A DNA stretch of 64,000 bases from Algorimicrobium hallyeonense (GCF_042657385.1 NZ_JBHSLA010000002.1:496001-560000); one strand, 5' to 3'. Counted from the first letter of the stretch, positions 19,234 to 27,619 are shown. Made by a program: numbers and translations. The notes: a model not told the origin generated them from the sequence alone.

Positions 19234-19875
19234 ATGAAGCAACGCATCACGATTCTTTTATTAATTATTACGTGTAGTATATCTGCCCAAGAAATTGCCG
19301 TTTTAAAATACAAAGGTGGTGGTGATTGGTATAGTAATCCAACAGCACTTCCAAATCTTATTGCGTTTTGTAATGCGAATATCAACACCAAAATCAATGA
19401 CAAACCAGAAACTGTAGAGGCTGGTAGCATGGATATTTTTCAATATGCCTTTATCCACATGACGGGTCATGGAAACGTTTATTTTAGTGATGAAGATGCT
19501 GAAAACTTACGAAACTACCTGCTTTCGGGAGGATTTCTACATATAGATGATAACTACGGCATGAAACCCTATGTTACAGAAGCTTTAAAAACGGTGTTTC
19601 CCAATGCAGAAATGATAGAAATACCAGCAAATCACGCTATTTTTAATACAGCCTATAGTTTCCCTGAAGGTTTACCAAAAATCCATGAACATGATGGAAA
19701 CCGACCACAAGCTTTTGGCATTTTCCATGAAAACCGATTAGTAGTTCTGTTTACCTATGAAAGTGATTTAGGTAATGGCTGGGAAGATGAAGTTGTTCAT
19801 AATGACCCACCAGAAGTTCGAGAAAAAGCATTAAAAATGGGTGCCAATATTATTAAATATGCGTTTGAGCATTAG
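19234..19875 (+). CDS. DUF4159 family secreted protein
   Basis: A 213-residue protein with a signal peptide ending in SISAQ (about residue 19). The body matches the DUF4159 pattern: KYKGGGDWYSNPTALPNL near residue 25, then MTGHGNVYFSDEDAENLRNYL and SGGFLHIDDNYG near 75-110. The fold is like a class-I glutamine-amidotransferase/ThuA-type domain, but I see no complete catalytic triad. Function unknown. It lies between rsmE (2 bases) and the TrmH-family gene (13 bases). Confidence 0.8.
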   Translation: MKQRITILLLIITCSISAQEIAVLKYKGGGDWYSNPTALPNLIAFCNANINTKINDKPETVEAGSMDIFQYAFIHMTGHGNVYFSDEDAENLRNYLLSGGFLHIDDNYGMKPYVTEALKTVFPNAEMIEIPANHAIFNTAYSFPEGLPKIHEHDGNRPQAFGIFHENRLVVLFTYESDLGNGWEDEVVHNDPPEVREKALKMGANIIKYAFEH

Positions 19876-19888
19876 AGTAAATAGGATT

Positions 19889-20395
19889 ATGCAACTCACA
19901 CATTACACCTCTAAATTTTCACCACACACCTTCCCCATTACCGTAATTTGCGATGGAATTACCAATGCGCCAAACATTGGGAGTTTATTTAGAACGGCCG
20001 ACGCCTTTGGAGTTGAAAAATTAATTTTGTGCGGAAAAGATATCGAGTTTGGAAGAAAATCAGCTAAAACCTCACGCGCTACAGAAAAATATGTGCCGTT
20101 TGAAATGAATACGGATACGTTAGAATCCATTTTACGCTTAAAATCAGCTGGATATCGTATAGTCGCTTTAGAAATTACCGAAGACAGCCAAGCCATTAAT
20201 CAAATAACATTTGAGACCACAGAACCTATTGCTTTAATAGTTGGTGCAGAAAATTTTGGGATTTCGGAAGCTGTTTTAGCATTAGCAGATTCGGTTGTTC
20301 ACATAAATATGTTTGGGCAAAATAGCAGTATGAATGTGGTTCAAGCTACAACCATCTGCCTATACGAAATAACCAAACAACTTAAGGAAAATTAA
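19889..20395 (+). CDS. TrmH/SpoU family RNA methyltransferase
   Basis: ATG at 19889 (MQLTHYTS) is preferred because the longer reading from 19841 overlaps the preceding gene by 35 bases and adds nothing conserved. The 168-residue protein has the three SpoU motifs: NAPNIGSLFRTADAFG near residue 25, LIVGAENFGIS near 120 and FGQNSSMNVVQATTICLYE near the C-terminus. It is a knot-fold 2'-O-ribose methyltransferase of tRNA or rRNA; the exact nucleotide is not predictable. Last gene of the tight stretch before a palindrome and promoter. Confidence 0.9.
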   Translation: MQLTHYTSKFSPHTFPITVICDGITNAPNIGSLFRTADAFGVEKLILCGKDIEFGRKSAKTSRATEKYVPFEMNTDTLESILRLKSAGYRIVALEITEDSQAINQITFETTEPIALIVGAENFGISEAVLALADSVVHINMFGQNSSMNVVQATTICLYEITKQLKEN

Positions 20396-20408
20396 TTGGT
20401 AACCAATT
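20394..20408. repeat. perfect 15-base palindrome upstream of the AI-2E family gene
   Basis: Arms AATTGGT and ACCAATT around one central A. It overlaps the trmH-family stop codon and lies 13 bases before the -7 box of the next gene, covering the place of the -33 element, so an operator role is possible. Confidence 0.45.
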
Positions 20409-20421
20409 CAGTTTCAATCAG

Positions 20422-20429
20422 TATATTTG
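20422..20429 (+). promoter_or_regulatory. -7 promoter box of AI-2E family gene, very close to ATG
   Basis: TATATTTG matches TAnnTTTG and ends only 4 bases before ATG at 20434. A TTG lies 23 bases upstream (20396-20398). If used, transcription would begin at or next to the ATG, giving a leaderless mRNA. Confidence 0.5.
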
Positions 20430-20433
20430 ACGC

Positions 20434-21522
20434 ATGAATTCTAAACAAGTTTCAAACGGTATTTTAAGAGCAATTGGCTATCTATTAGGTGTAGCTATTC
20501 TTTTGTTTTTTCTTTATAAAATACAATCTGTAATCGTTTACATTGCCATTTCTGCCGTTATATCCTTAACAGGAAGACCTATTGTAGCATTTTTAAGACG
20601 TCGTTTAAAATTCAATAACCTGTTAGCAGTTATAACAACTATGATAATGCTTTTAGGATTGATACTGGGTTTAGTAGGTCTTTTCATTCCTTTAATTGTT
20701 GAACAAGGTCATAATTTATCACTTTTAGATATTGAAAAATTACAGGTAAATATTAATAATATATATAATGAAACGGCTTCCCATTTTAATTTGGATAAAA
20801 TAAATACGGGAGACTCACTTGAAAATTCCGAATTGTTTTCAAACTTAAATTTTAGCGTTATCCCGGAATTTTTAAACTCCGTGGTAAGCGGTTTGGGAAG
20901 TTTTAGTATTGGATTATTCTCCGTGTTATTTATATCATTTTTCTTTTTAAAGGATAGTAAACTTTTTGAAAACAGCCTACTTACACTCGTTCCAGATAGT
21001 AAAGTAAGTCGCGTAAAAAATTCAATCGAAAAAATTAAAGACTTACTCTCGCGTTATTTCGTGGGACTTGTATTTCAAATTTCAGTCATTTTTGTTATTT
21101 ACACCATTGGTTTGTTAATTGTGGGTGTTGAAAATGCTGTTGTAATAGCTTTCTTATGTGCCTTAATTAATTTAATCCCGTATTTGGGACCCGTAATTGG
21201 TGGATGTATTATGGTATTACTGACTATGACTAGTAATTTAGGTAGTAGTTTTAGCGATGTTATTTTACCAGAAACACTCTATGTTTTAATTGTTATTGCC
21301 ATTGGCCAATTAATTGATAATTTTATTAGTCAACCGGTTATTTTCTCAAGAAGTGTAAAATCGCATCCACTTGAAATATTTCTGGTTATTGTTATTGCTG
21401 GACTCCTTTTTGGAATTGTAGGTATGATTATCGCCATTCCTGGTTACACCGCTTTAAAGGTTATTTTAAAGGAGTTTTTAGCCGATAATAAAATTGTTCA
21501 GAGTTTAACAGAGAATCTTTAA
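20434..21522 (+). CDS. AI-2E family transporter (PerM/YhhT-like)
   Basis: A 362-residue integral membrane protein. Two N-terminal helices (about 12-45), a helix pair around 60-85, a soluble segment of ~70 residues (EKLQVNINNIYNETASHFN) and four or more C-terminal helices give the 8-helix layout of this family. The C-terminal NLIPYLGPVIGG (about 250) and the GLLFGIVGMIIAIPGY segment are diagnostic. Relatives export autoinducer-2 or act as Na+/H+ antiporters; the substrate here is unknown. Between the TrmH-family gene (38 bases) and the methyltransferase gene (6 bases). Confidence 0.88.
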   Translation: MNSKQVSNGILRAIGYLLGVAILLFFLYKIQSVIVYIAISAVISLTGRPIVAFLRRRLKFNNLLAVITTMIMLLGLILGLVGLFIPLIVEQGHNLSLLDIEKLQVNINNIYNETASHFNLDKINTGDSLENSELFSNLNFSVIPEFLNSVVSGLGSFSIGLFSVLFISFFFLKDSKLFENSLLTLVPDSKVSRVKNSIEKIKDLLSRYFVGLVFQISVIFVIYTIGLLIVGVENAVVIAFLCALINLIPYLGPVIGGCIMVLLTMTSNLGSSFSDVILPETLYVLIVIAIGQLIDNFISQPVIFSRSVKSHPLEIFLVIVIAGLLFGIVGMIIAIPGYTALKVILKEFLADNKIVQSLTENL

Positions 21523-21528
21523 GCCGTT

Positions 21529-22722
21529 TTGAATGTCGCTATTTTAAATACCGAAAATCAGGAATTTATAGACGCCCATTTAGAATCCGATAGTACCAAA
21601 CTACTGTTTGGAAAAGCACCTCATCCGTCTGCTACAATTAAGGAATTAGTAGCGCAAATTGAAGCCAAAAAACGTAGTAAAACCAAACTCCCAACCTGGT
21701 TTAAAACACCATTCATTTATTATCCAAATAAATTGAATATTGAGCAAACCTCTTCGGAAACTACGGCGCAATACAAAGCCTCTCTAGTTTCAGGAGAAAA
21801 CCTATTGGATATAACTGGTGGTTTTGGTGTAGATTGTTTTTATTTCGCAAAAACAATGCAACAGGTTATTCATTGCGAAATAAATAACAACTTATCTGAA
21901 ATCGTTACTTATAATTTTAAACAGTTACAAGTCACCAATATTCAAACAATTTCAGAAGATGGTATTGGGTATTTAAAAAGTCAAAAAACGCGCTTCGATT
22001 GGATTTATATAGATCCTTCCAGACGTCATGATAGTAAGGGTAAAGTGTTTTTCTTAAAAGATTGTTTGCCCAGTGTTCCAGATCATTTGGATGATGTATT
22101 CAAGCACACCAATAACCTATTAATTAAAACGGCGCCTTTATTAGATATTTCATCTGGTATTCAAGAGTTACAGGCAGTTAAAGAAATTCATGTGGTTGCC
22201 TTGAATAATGAAGTTAAAGAATTACTTTGGATTCTGGAAAATGGTTATGAAGGTGCTACTGCTATTAAAACCATCAATCTCAATAAACACCAAAATCAAA
22301 CCTTCAATTTTCAACTAAATCAAGAAACATTAGCACAGGCAACCTACAGTTTACCAAAACAGTATTTGTATGAGCCCAATGCTGCTATTTTAAAATCGGG
22401 TGCTTTTAATAGTGTTTCCCATCAATTACAACTTGATAAGTTACATCAGCACACCCATTTGTACACTAGTAATGATTTGGTTCATTTTCCTGGACGTTCT
22501 TTTCAAATTGTAGAAATAGTGCCTTACAATAAAAAAGCGGTTAAAAAACTAGGGATAACTCAAGCCAATATTACAACGCGTAACTTTCCAGATGCTGTGG
22601 CGAACATCCGAAAGAAATTAAAAATAGCCGATGGTGGTGATATTTACCTATTTTTTGCGACAAACATGCAAGAGGAACGTATTGGAATAATTTGTAAAAA
22701 AGTAGAATATTTAAAAGCTTAA
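21529..22722 (+). CDS. class I SAM-dependent methyltransferase with THUMP-like domain
   Basis: Read from TTG at 21529 because no ATG precedes the conserved region and the previous stop is 6 bases away. The 397-residue protein has a Rossmann SAM site DITGGFGVDCFYFAK near residue 95 and the catalytic-type motif WIYIDPSRR near 163, as in RNA methyltransferases. The C-terminal ~80 residues (FPGRSFQIVEIVPYNKK onwards) fit the THUMP-like domain found in Bacteroidota homologues. It presumably methylates tRNA or rRNA. Together with tsaD, rsmE and the TrmH gene it makes this region rich in RNA-modification enzymes. Confidence 0.85.
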   Translation: MNVAILNTENQEFIDAHLESDSTKLLFGKAPHPSATIKELVAQIEAKKRSKTKLPTWFKTPFIYYPNKLNIEQTSSETTAQYKASLVSGENLLDITGGFGVDCFYFAKTMQQVIHCEINNNLSEIVTYNFKQLQVTNIQTISEDGIGYLKSQKTRFDWIYIDPSRRHDSKGKVFFLKDCLPSVPDHLDDVFKHTNNLLIKTAPLLDISSGIQELQAVKEIHVVALNNEVKELLWILENGYEGATAIKTINLNKHQNQTFNFQLNQETLAQATYSLPKQYLYEPNAAILKSGAFNSVSHQLQLDKLHQHTHLYTSNDLVHFPGRSFQIVEIVPYNKKAVKKLGITQANITTRNFPDAVANIRKKLKIADGGDIYLFFATNMQEERIGIICKKVEYLKA

Positions 22723-22747
22723 TCGCTTAAACATAAATAAGAGAAAC

Positions 22748-23413
22748 ATGTTAAAAGCAGTATTATTTGATATGGATGGTGTAATTGTAGATACAGAACC
22801 GCTGCACCACAAAGCCTATTATGGGATGTTTAATTCACTGAAGTTAGATGTAACAGAGCAGCAATATCAATCGTTCATGGGGCAATCAACCATTAATGTT
22901 TGCCGACAGCTTTGTAATCATTTTAAGTTAGCAAATGCACCCGAGGAATTAGTGCAGATTAAACGCCATATTTTCAAAGATTTATTTGTGTCGGACAGCA
23001 GTTTACAGCTTATTGACGGCGTATTAGAATTAATTCAGGACTACCATCAAAACAATGTAACGTTGGTGCTGGCTTCATCCGCATCTATGCAAACCATTGA
23101 AAGTGTTTTCAACCGATTTGAATTGGACCCCTACTTTAAAGCCAAATTAAGTGGTGCCGATTTAAAAGCATCCAAGCCACACCCCGAAATCTTTTTAAAA
23201 GCTGCGGAAAGCTCCGGGTTTAAAAAAGAACAGTGTTTGGTGATTGAAGACTCTACAAATGGTATTAAAGCAGCTAATGCTGCGGGTATTTTTTGTGTTG
23301 GATATAAAAGCTTACACTCCAAAAACCAGAATTATGAGACAGCAAATCTCGTGATAGACGATTTTAAAAGCATTTCCTACCAACGTGCAAAAAACCTCTT
23401 ATCAGTTCACTAA
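22748..23413 (+). CDS. HAD-superfamily phosphatase, beta-phosphoglucomutase-like
   Basis: A 221-residue HAD protein. The nucleophile motif is FDMDGVIVDTEP (D8 and D10), motif II is LASSAS near 109, and VIEDSTNGIKAANAAG near 163 holds the acidic motif. The helical cap between residues 16 and 80 makes it a C1-type member of the phosphoglucomutase/phosphoglycolate phosphatase branch. The substrate is probably a small sugar phosphate, but which one cannot be said. It ends the operon; the tRNA cluster follows after 140 bases. Confidence 0.85.
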   Translation: MLKAVLFDMDGVIVDTEPLHHKAYYGMFNSLKLDVTEQQYQSFMGQSTINVCRQLCNHFKLANAPEELVQIKRHIFKDLFVSDSSLQLIDGVLELIQDYHQNNVTLVLASSASMQTIESVFNRFELDPYFKAKLSGADLKASKPHPEIFLKAAESSGFKKEQCLVIEDSTNGIKAANAAGIFCVGYKSLHSKNQNYETANLVIDDFKSISYQRAKNLLSVH

Positions 23414-23487
23414 TAGGTTGTTAATTGTTGAAATTTTAATCGGTAAATAAAAATTGCATTTTTTCGCGTAAAAAGTTTCAAAAATAG

Positions 23488-23518
23488 TTGCGTTCTTTAT
23501 AATGGATGGTTACATTTG
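23488..23518 (+). promoter_or_regulatory. promoter of the tRNA cluster
   Basis: TTG at 23488-23490, a 20-base spacer and TACATTTG at 23511-23518 match the Bacteroidota consensus closely; the predicted start lies ~7 bases downstream, about 30 bases before the first tRNA. Confidence 0.75.
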
Positions 23519-23553
23519 CATCCGCATTAAAAGAATGTTCTTTTATATTTAAT

Positions 23554-23637
23554 GGAGAGGTGCCAGAGTGGTAATGGAGCAGATTGCTAATCTGTCGACG
23601 CGTAAGTGTCGCCAGGGTTCGAATCCCTGTCTCTCCG
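23554..23637 (+). tRNA. tRNA-Ser (anticodon GCT)
   Basis: Acceptor stem GGAGAGG pairs with TCTCTCC; the anticodon loop TTGCTAA gives GCT; a variable arm (GACGCGTAAGTGTC) as in class II tRNAs and the T-loop GTTCGAATC are present. CCA is not encoded. Reads AGC/AGT codons. Confidence 0.95.
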
Positions 23638-23716
23638 CATTTTTTTAGATAACCGTTTTTTCATGTTGCAGACACTCGAAATTTTCGAGTTAAACTGCAT
23701 TTTTGAAAAAAAGTAT

Positions 23717-23791
23717 CGGGGTGTAGCGTAGCCCGGTTATCGCGCCGCGTTTGGGACGCGGAGGTCGCAGGTTCGAATCCTGCCACCCCGA
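23717..23791 (+). tRNA. tRNA-Pro (anticodon TGG)
   Basis: Acceptor CGGGGTG pairs perfectly with CACCCCG, anticodon stem CGCGT/ACGCG with loop TTGGG read as TGG, and T-loop GTTCGAATC. No encoded CCA. It lies 79 bases after tRNA-Ser. Confidence 0.95.
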
Positions 23792-23809
23792 CAAATTTTT
23801 TAGAGTTAC

Positions 23810-23883
23810 GGGCTCGTAGCTCAGCTGGATAGAGCACCTCCCTTCTAAGGAGGCGGTCACAGGTTCGAATCCTGTCGGGCTCA
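23810..23883 (+). tRNA. tRNA-Arg (anticodon TCT)
   Basis: Acceptor GGGCTCG pairs with CGGGCTC including G-T pairs; anticodon stem CCTCC/GGAGG encloses CTTCTAA, giving anticodon TCT; D-arm GCTCAGCTGGATAGAGC and T-loop GTTCGAATC are canonical. Reads AGA, the preferred arginine codon in low-GC genomes. Confidence 0.95.
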
Positions 23884-23886
23884 CTT

Positions 23887-23917
23887 AAAGACTTACTGTT
23901 TTCAGTAGGTCTTTTTT
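23887..23917 (+). terminator. terminator of the tRNA cluster
   Basis: A 12-bp stem with one G-T pair, a TTTT loop and a run of T begin 4 bases after tRNA-Arg, a classical intrinsic terminator. Confidence 0.85.
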
Positions 23918-24001
23918 GTTTTTAGGCATTTCAATTAGTTTGCAATAACGTCCCTCCCATTTAAGCTTATTTATCCCAAATGTTAAGCGTAATAATTTAA
24001 G

Positions 24002-24009
24002 TATCTTTG
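24002..24009 (+). promoter_or_regulatory. -7 promoter box of the octapeptide-repeat gene
   Basis: TATCTTTG fits TAnnTTTG and ends 23 bases before ATG 24033. No clear -33 box. Confidence 0.5.
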
Positions 24010-24032
24010 ATTTGCTTTTAAGCTCACAAATC

Positions 24033-24593
24033 ATGAAAACGCATTTAGTAACCGTCTTTTTATACCTCGCTATACTTCCCCTTTTTGCTCAAATTATACC
24101 TTCCAATCAAAATCCGAAATTTAATTCTAGTTTAAATCCCAAGTTTAATTCCAACATAAATCCGGTATTTAACTCACAAATAAACCCGAAGTATAATTCC
24201 AATATCAATCCGAAGTATACAGCCAATATAAATCCCAAATACACGTCTAGCATTAACCCGAAATATAATTCCGATTTAAACCCGGCATTCAACTCAAAAT
24301 TTAATCCTAAATATAATTTCCAACTCAACCCAAATTACGGGAATTGGGAGGGTTATTATATGTTCAATCAATCGGCTGAAATTATTGGGTTTCTCATTTA
24401 TGCGAATTCCGATGTGTATTTGTATTATAACAATGATGGTACTTGGATGGGATTTTTTGTGCGTGCTGAATCCAATTTCAACCTGTTTACCTTAAATGGC
24501 CAATGGACAGGCAGCTATTTGTGCTCCGATTCCGAAAATGGTTATAACCTTTTTGATGAAGGCGCCAATTGGACTAAAAACTATGTAAAATAA
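24033..24593 (+). CDS. secreted octapeptide-repeat protein of unknown function
   Basis: ATG at 24033 gives a signal peptide (MKTHLVT...LFAQ, cleavage after residue 20). Residues 27-106 are ten tandem octapeptides of consensus NPKYNSNI, the tenth diverged (NPNYGNWE). Residues ~107-186 hold about three looser repeats of ~22-25 residues, each a hydrophobic strand ending in a G-x-W or N-W element (DGTWMGFF, NGQWTGSY, GANWTKNY), reminiscent of beta-meander wall or adhesin modules. No known catalytic motif. It is a single gene with its own promoter just after the tRNA cluster. The regular Asn/Pro/aromatic spacing suggests a beta-solenoid or extended stalk; that is inference. Confidence 0.8.
   Translation: MKTHLVTVFLYLAILPLFAQIIPSNQNPKFNSSLNPKFNSNINPVFNSQINPKYNSNINPKYTANINPKYTSSINPKYNSDLNPAFNSKFNPKYNFQLNPNYGNWEGYYMFNQSAEIIGFLIYANSDVYLYYNNDGTWMGFFVRAESNFNLFTLNGQWTGSYLCSDSENGYNLFDEGANWTKNYVK
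24111..24350 (+). repeat. 24-bp tandem repeat array inside the secreted repeat protein
   Basis: Ten in-frame units of 24 bp, each starting with AA(T/C)CC and encoding NPxx. The units are imperfect at DNA level (synonymous drift), so the array is old, yet still similar enough for slippage. Confidence 0.85.
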
Positions 24594-24664
24594 CAGCATC
24601 TAATCATTTAGATAAACTTAATTTCAAATATCCCATCCGCGCTATTTATAAGCCAATAGTTTTC

Positions 24665-24672
24665 TATATTTG
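24665..24672 (+). promoter_or_regulatory. -7 promoter box of the SDR gene
   Basis: TATATTTG matches TAnnTTTG, 52 bases before the ATG at 24725. No convincing -33 box. Confidence 0.4.
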
Positions 24673-24724
24673 GGAATAGGCTGTTCTTAATCAAAAATAC
24701 TAACCAAACAAGGCTTAAAAACTC

Positions 24725-25531
24725 ATGAAAAACTTCAAAGGGAAAACAGTATTAATAACTGGTGGAGCATCTGGAATTGGAAAAATCATGACACGCCTCA
24801 TGTTAGAACGTCAAGCTCGTGTGGTTATTTGGGATATTAGTCAGGAAAATATAGATTTAACAACCAGCGAGTTGCAAAACAATCCGGCGCTTTTTAGCTA
24901 TACATTAGATATTTCTAACATGCAACAGGTTCAAGAAACCGCTAAAAACGTCAAGCAAGAAATTGGAATCGTAGATGTGCTTATCAATAACGCGGGAATT
25001 ATTGTCGGTAAGTTTTTCCATGAACATACGGAAGCCGATATAGAAAACACCATGAAAATTAACAGCCTAGCGCCTATGCATATTTCTAACATATTTCTAG
25101 ACGATATGCTTCAACAGAATTCTGGACATATATGTAATATTGCCTCTTCTGGTGGTTTAATCTCCAATCCTAAAATGTCAGTTTACGCATCTAGCAAATG
25201 GGCCCTTATTGGTTGGTCTGATAGTTTGCGTTTGGAAATGAAACAACTCAAAAAAAACATACATGTTACCACCATCATGCCTTATTATATAAATACAGGA
25301 ATGTTTGACGGTGTGAAATCTAAAATTCCCATATTAGAACCAGAAGCGGCATCTCTAACCATTATCAAAGCCATAGAAACAAATAAAAGAATGGTAACCA
25401 TTCCAGGCTATATTTACCGAGTAACTAGATTTGGTCAAGCCGTTATGTCTGTAAATGTATTCGACTGGTTTACGGGCAAGGTATTGGGTATTTATAAAAC
25501 CATGGAGCATTTTGTAGGGCGCCAAAAATAA
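24725..25531 (+). CDS. SDR-family oxidoreductase
   Basis: A 268-residue classical short-chain dehydrogenase. TGGASGIG (residues 12-19) is the cofactor loop, NNAG near 88 and the catalytic YASSK near 155 are present, with a serine in IASSGG before them. The C-terminal extension (YRVTRFGQAVMSVNVFDWFTGKVLG) is hydrophobic, as in 17beta-hydroxysteroid or fatty-acyl type SDRs associated with membranes. It reduces or oxidises a carbonyl with NAD(P); the substrate is unknown. Confidence 0.88.
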   Translation: MKNFKGKTVLITGGASGIGKIMTRLMLERQARVVIWDISQENIDLTTSELQNNPALFSYTLDISNMQQVQETAKNVKQEIGIVDVLINNAGIIVGKFFHEHTEADIENTMKINSLAPMHISNIFLDDMLQQNSGHICNIASSGGLISNPKMSVYASSKWALIGWSDSLRLEMKQLKKNIHVTTIMPYYINTGMFDGVKSKIPILEPEAASLTIIKAIETNKRMVTIPGYIYRVTRFGQAVMSVNVFDWFTGKVLGIYKTMEHFVGRQK

Positions 25532-25655
25532 TCGGGTTATAAATTCAGATCAAGGCAAGTTTGTGGTATAAAAGTTTAACCCATTCCAATAAAAAACGCA
25601 TCCTGACTACCGTAAAGTGCCAACTGTTATTTAATTTAACCCACAATCTCTCGCT

Positions 25656-26777
25656 ATGCGTTTTAAAAGAACTTACGTTAAATTTAGAAATAGTGCTTTT
25701 CGGAATTTTATTCGGAGACATGAAAAATATGCGCCGTTACTGTTCTTTATTGGTGGTTTTATTTTCGATACTTTAACACTTGGCCGTATAGATCGGGTTT
25801 ACGATTTAACGGTCCTATCCTTACACATGACATTTTTAACTACCATGTTATACTTGTTTAATTTAGCTGAAGATGGCAAATGGATAGGCACCTTTTTAGA
25901 ACGTTTTCAAGAGTATTTTCCATTAGCCGTACAATTTTCGTTTGGTGGACTTTCCAGCGCGTATGTCATATATTTTTCCCGAAGTGTGTCCATGTCGAAA
26001 ACCATTTCATTTTTTGTTATCCTTGTTTTACTACTTCTAGCCAACGAAGTATTAAAACGGCGAATCTCCAATAAATACTTACAATTCGGAATTTACTTTT
26101 TTATAAGCTTTACCTTTTTTGCGTTCATGATTCCTGTAGTATTCAAGGAAATGAGCACAACCATTTTTATAATTTCCGGATTATTAAGCCTCTCTATTAC
26201 TTTAGGTTTAATTATTTTGGTATATATAAAAAGTCCGAGTACCAAAGCTGAAATTAGTATAACCAAAGTTATCGGGCTTGTTTTAACCTTATATCTGAGC
26301 ATCAATTTATTTTATTATTTTAATTTAATTCCACCAGTACCATTAGCTTTAGATGAAGGTATTGTTGCTCATAGTGTTCAAAAAGAAAATGGCAACTATC
26401 TGGTTACTTACGAACGTGATGACTGGTATATTTTTTGGCGCGATCACCGATTACAATTCATTCAGCAACCGGATGAAAAGGTATTTGTTTTCACGTCTAT
26501 ATTCGCGCCTACTGCCATAAAAAAAGCCATCTTTCATCGCTGGAAATGGTATAATCCAGACAGCAAGGAATGGGAAGAAACCGATAAAATTGGATTTGAT
26601 ATCACAGGTGGCCGAAATGCCGGCTTTCGTGGCTACACCTATAAAAACAATGTCAAGCCTGGCACCTGGCAAGTAGATGTCATAACCGAAGAAGAACTAG
26701 TACTGGGCGTTATTGATTTTGAAATTATTATGAACCCTGATTTACAACCAAAACGGGTGGTTCAACGAAAGTTTTAA
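25656..26777 (+). CDS. membrane protein with C-terminal DUF2914 domain
   Basis: A 373-residue protein. A basic N-terminus (RFKRTYVKFRNSAFRNFIRR) precedes about seven membrane helices between residues 25 and 230. The last ~120 residues are soluble and match DUF2914, with FHRWKWYNPDSKEWEETD near 290 and a closing GTWQVDVITEEELVLGVIDFEI-type strand pair. The domain often sits next to membrane sensors; function is unknown. Alone in its transcript, 124 bases after the SDR gene. Confidence 0.8.
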   Translation: MRFKRTYVKFRNSAFRNFIRRHEKYAPLLFFIGGFIFDTLTLGRIDRVYDLTVLSLHMTFLTTMLYLFNLAEDGKWIGTFLERFQEYFPLAVQFSFGGLSSAYVIYFSRSVSMSKTISFFVILVLLLLANEVLKRRISNKYLQFGIYFFISFTFFAFMIPVVFKEMSTTIFIISGLLSLSITLGLIILVYIKSPSTKAEISITKVIGLVLTLYLSINLFYYFNLIPPVPLALDEGIVAHSVQKENGNYLVTYERDDWYIFWRDHRLQFIQQPDEKVFVFTSIFAPTAIKKAIFHRWKWYNPDSKEWEETDKIGFDITGGRNAGFRGYTYKNNVKPGTWQVDVITEEELVLGVIDFEIIMNPDLQPKRVVQRKF

Positions 26778-26876
26778 GACATACATCTAAAAACACTTAC
26801 AATTTATGGGTATCCGTAAACTACTTGAAATTATTTATGGTATTTTCATGCTTATCAAAATAATACAGTTATCTAT

Positions 26877-27467
26877 ATGGAAAATGAATTTGAACAAGCC
26901 ATGTCTGAACGTACTGATGAGGAGTTAATTAAGATTGTTACACTTGAAAAAAACCGATACAAACCCATCGCTTTAGAAGCTGCTGAAATTGAAATTGAGA
27001 AATGAAAATTAAAGATTAGTGAATTGAATGAAATAATTAGAGAAGCGAAAATAGAAAAAGATAACAAGCAGATTGTTAATTCTAATGTTGTTGGTTCAGG
27101 GGTTAGGTTCCTAAATTATTTAATTGATATTATTGCTACATATCTTCTTATACTTATCGTCTTTATAATTCTAGGATTATTTATAACACCATTTAAAGAC
27201 TCCTTTTTAGCTGTATTATTGACTATCATAACAGTTTTTGGAACAGCCATGAGTTACTACACAATTATGGAAATTAAATTTCAAAAAACATTAGGGAAAT
27301 TTATAACTAAAACTAAAGTGGTAAAGTTGAATGGAGAAAAGCCAAATCCTTCTGATATAATTAATAGAACTATATGTCGATTCATACCTTTCGATGGAAT
27401 TTCGTATTTATTTGTAAAAAATGGTTTACATGACTATTTATCGAAAACTAAAGTCATTAAAGGATAA
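26877..27467 (+). pseudogene. RDD family membrane protein interrupted by an in-frame TGA
   Basis: ATG at 26877 opens a 42-codon frame (MENEFEQAMSERTDEEL...) that ends in TGA at 27003-27005. The same frame continues without a shift through KLKISELNEIIREAK into a full RDD domain with two membrane helices (R and D in GVRFLNYLIDII, then KTLGKF). The two parts together look like the common Bacteroidota layout of a short acidic helical segment followed by RDD, with TGA replacing what is usually a basic residue (CGA or AGA by one change). The ORF from TTG 27024 (147 residues) may still be translated as a truncated but complete RDD domain, so this is either a recent nonsense mutation, a shortened gene or a base error. 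Confidence 0.7.
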
Positions 27468-27566
27468 TAGTATTAAAAACAATTTAATAAAATATAGGTA
27501 AATGATTACTTACGAAAACCTGTTTATGTGAGGCAGCTCTTGTATTTTATAAATTCTATTACTTCC

Positions 27567-27574
27567 TAAATTTG
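27567..27574 (+). promoter_or_regulatory. -7 promoter box of the YD-like lipoprotein gene
   Basis: TAAATTTG fits TAnnTTTG and ends 45 bases before the ATG at 27620; a TTG lies 24 bases upstream. Confidence 0.4.
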
Positions 27575-27619
27575 AAACAGCATCACGAAATCAAAACACT
27601 TAAAATCACTTAAAAAATT

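Noticed and set aside
23690..23884. Minus-strand ORF across tRNA-Pro and tRNA-Arg, containing SNLRPPRPKRG
   Set aside because: It is the antisense translation of the tRNA genes, a well-known source of false protein entries; no independent support.
24107..24328. Minus-strand repeat-like ORF
   Set aside because: It is the mirror frame of the 24-bp repeats and has no promoter or partner.
25561..25776. Short plus-strand ORF before the DUF2914 gene
   Set aside because: It overlaps the start of the real gene in another frame and shows no domain.
27003..27005. TGA as a selenocysteine codon in the RDD gene
   Set aside because: No SECIS-like hairpin is apparent after it, and the family has no catalytic cysteine at that site.
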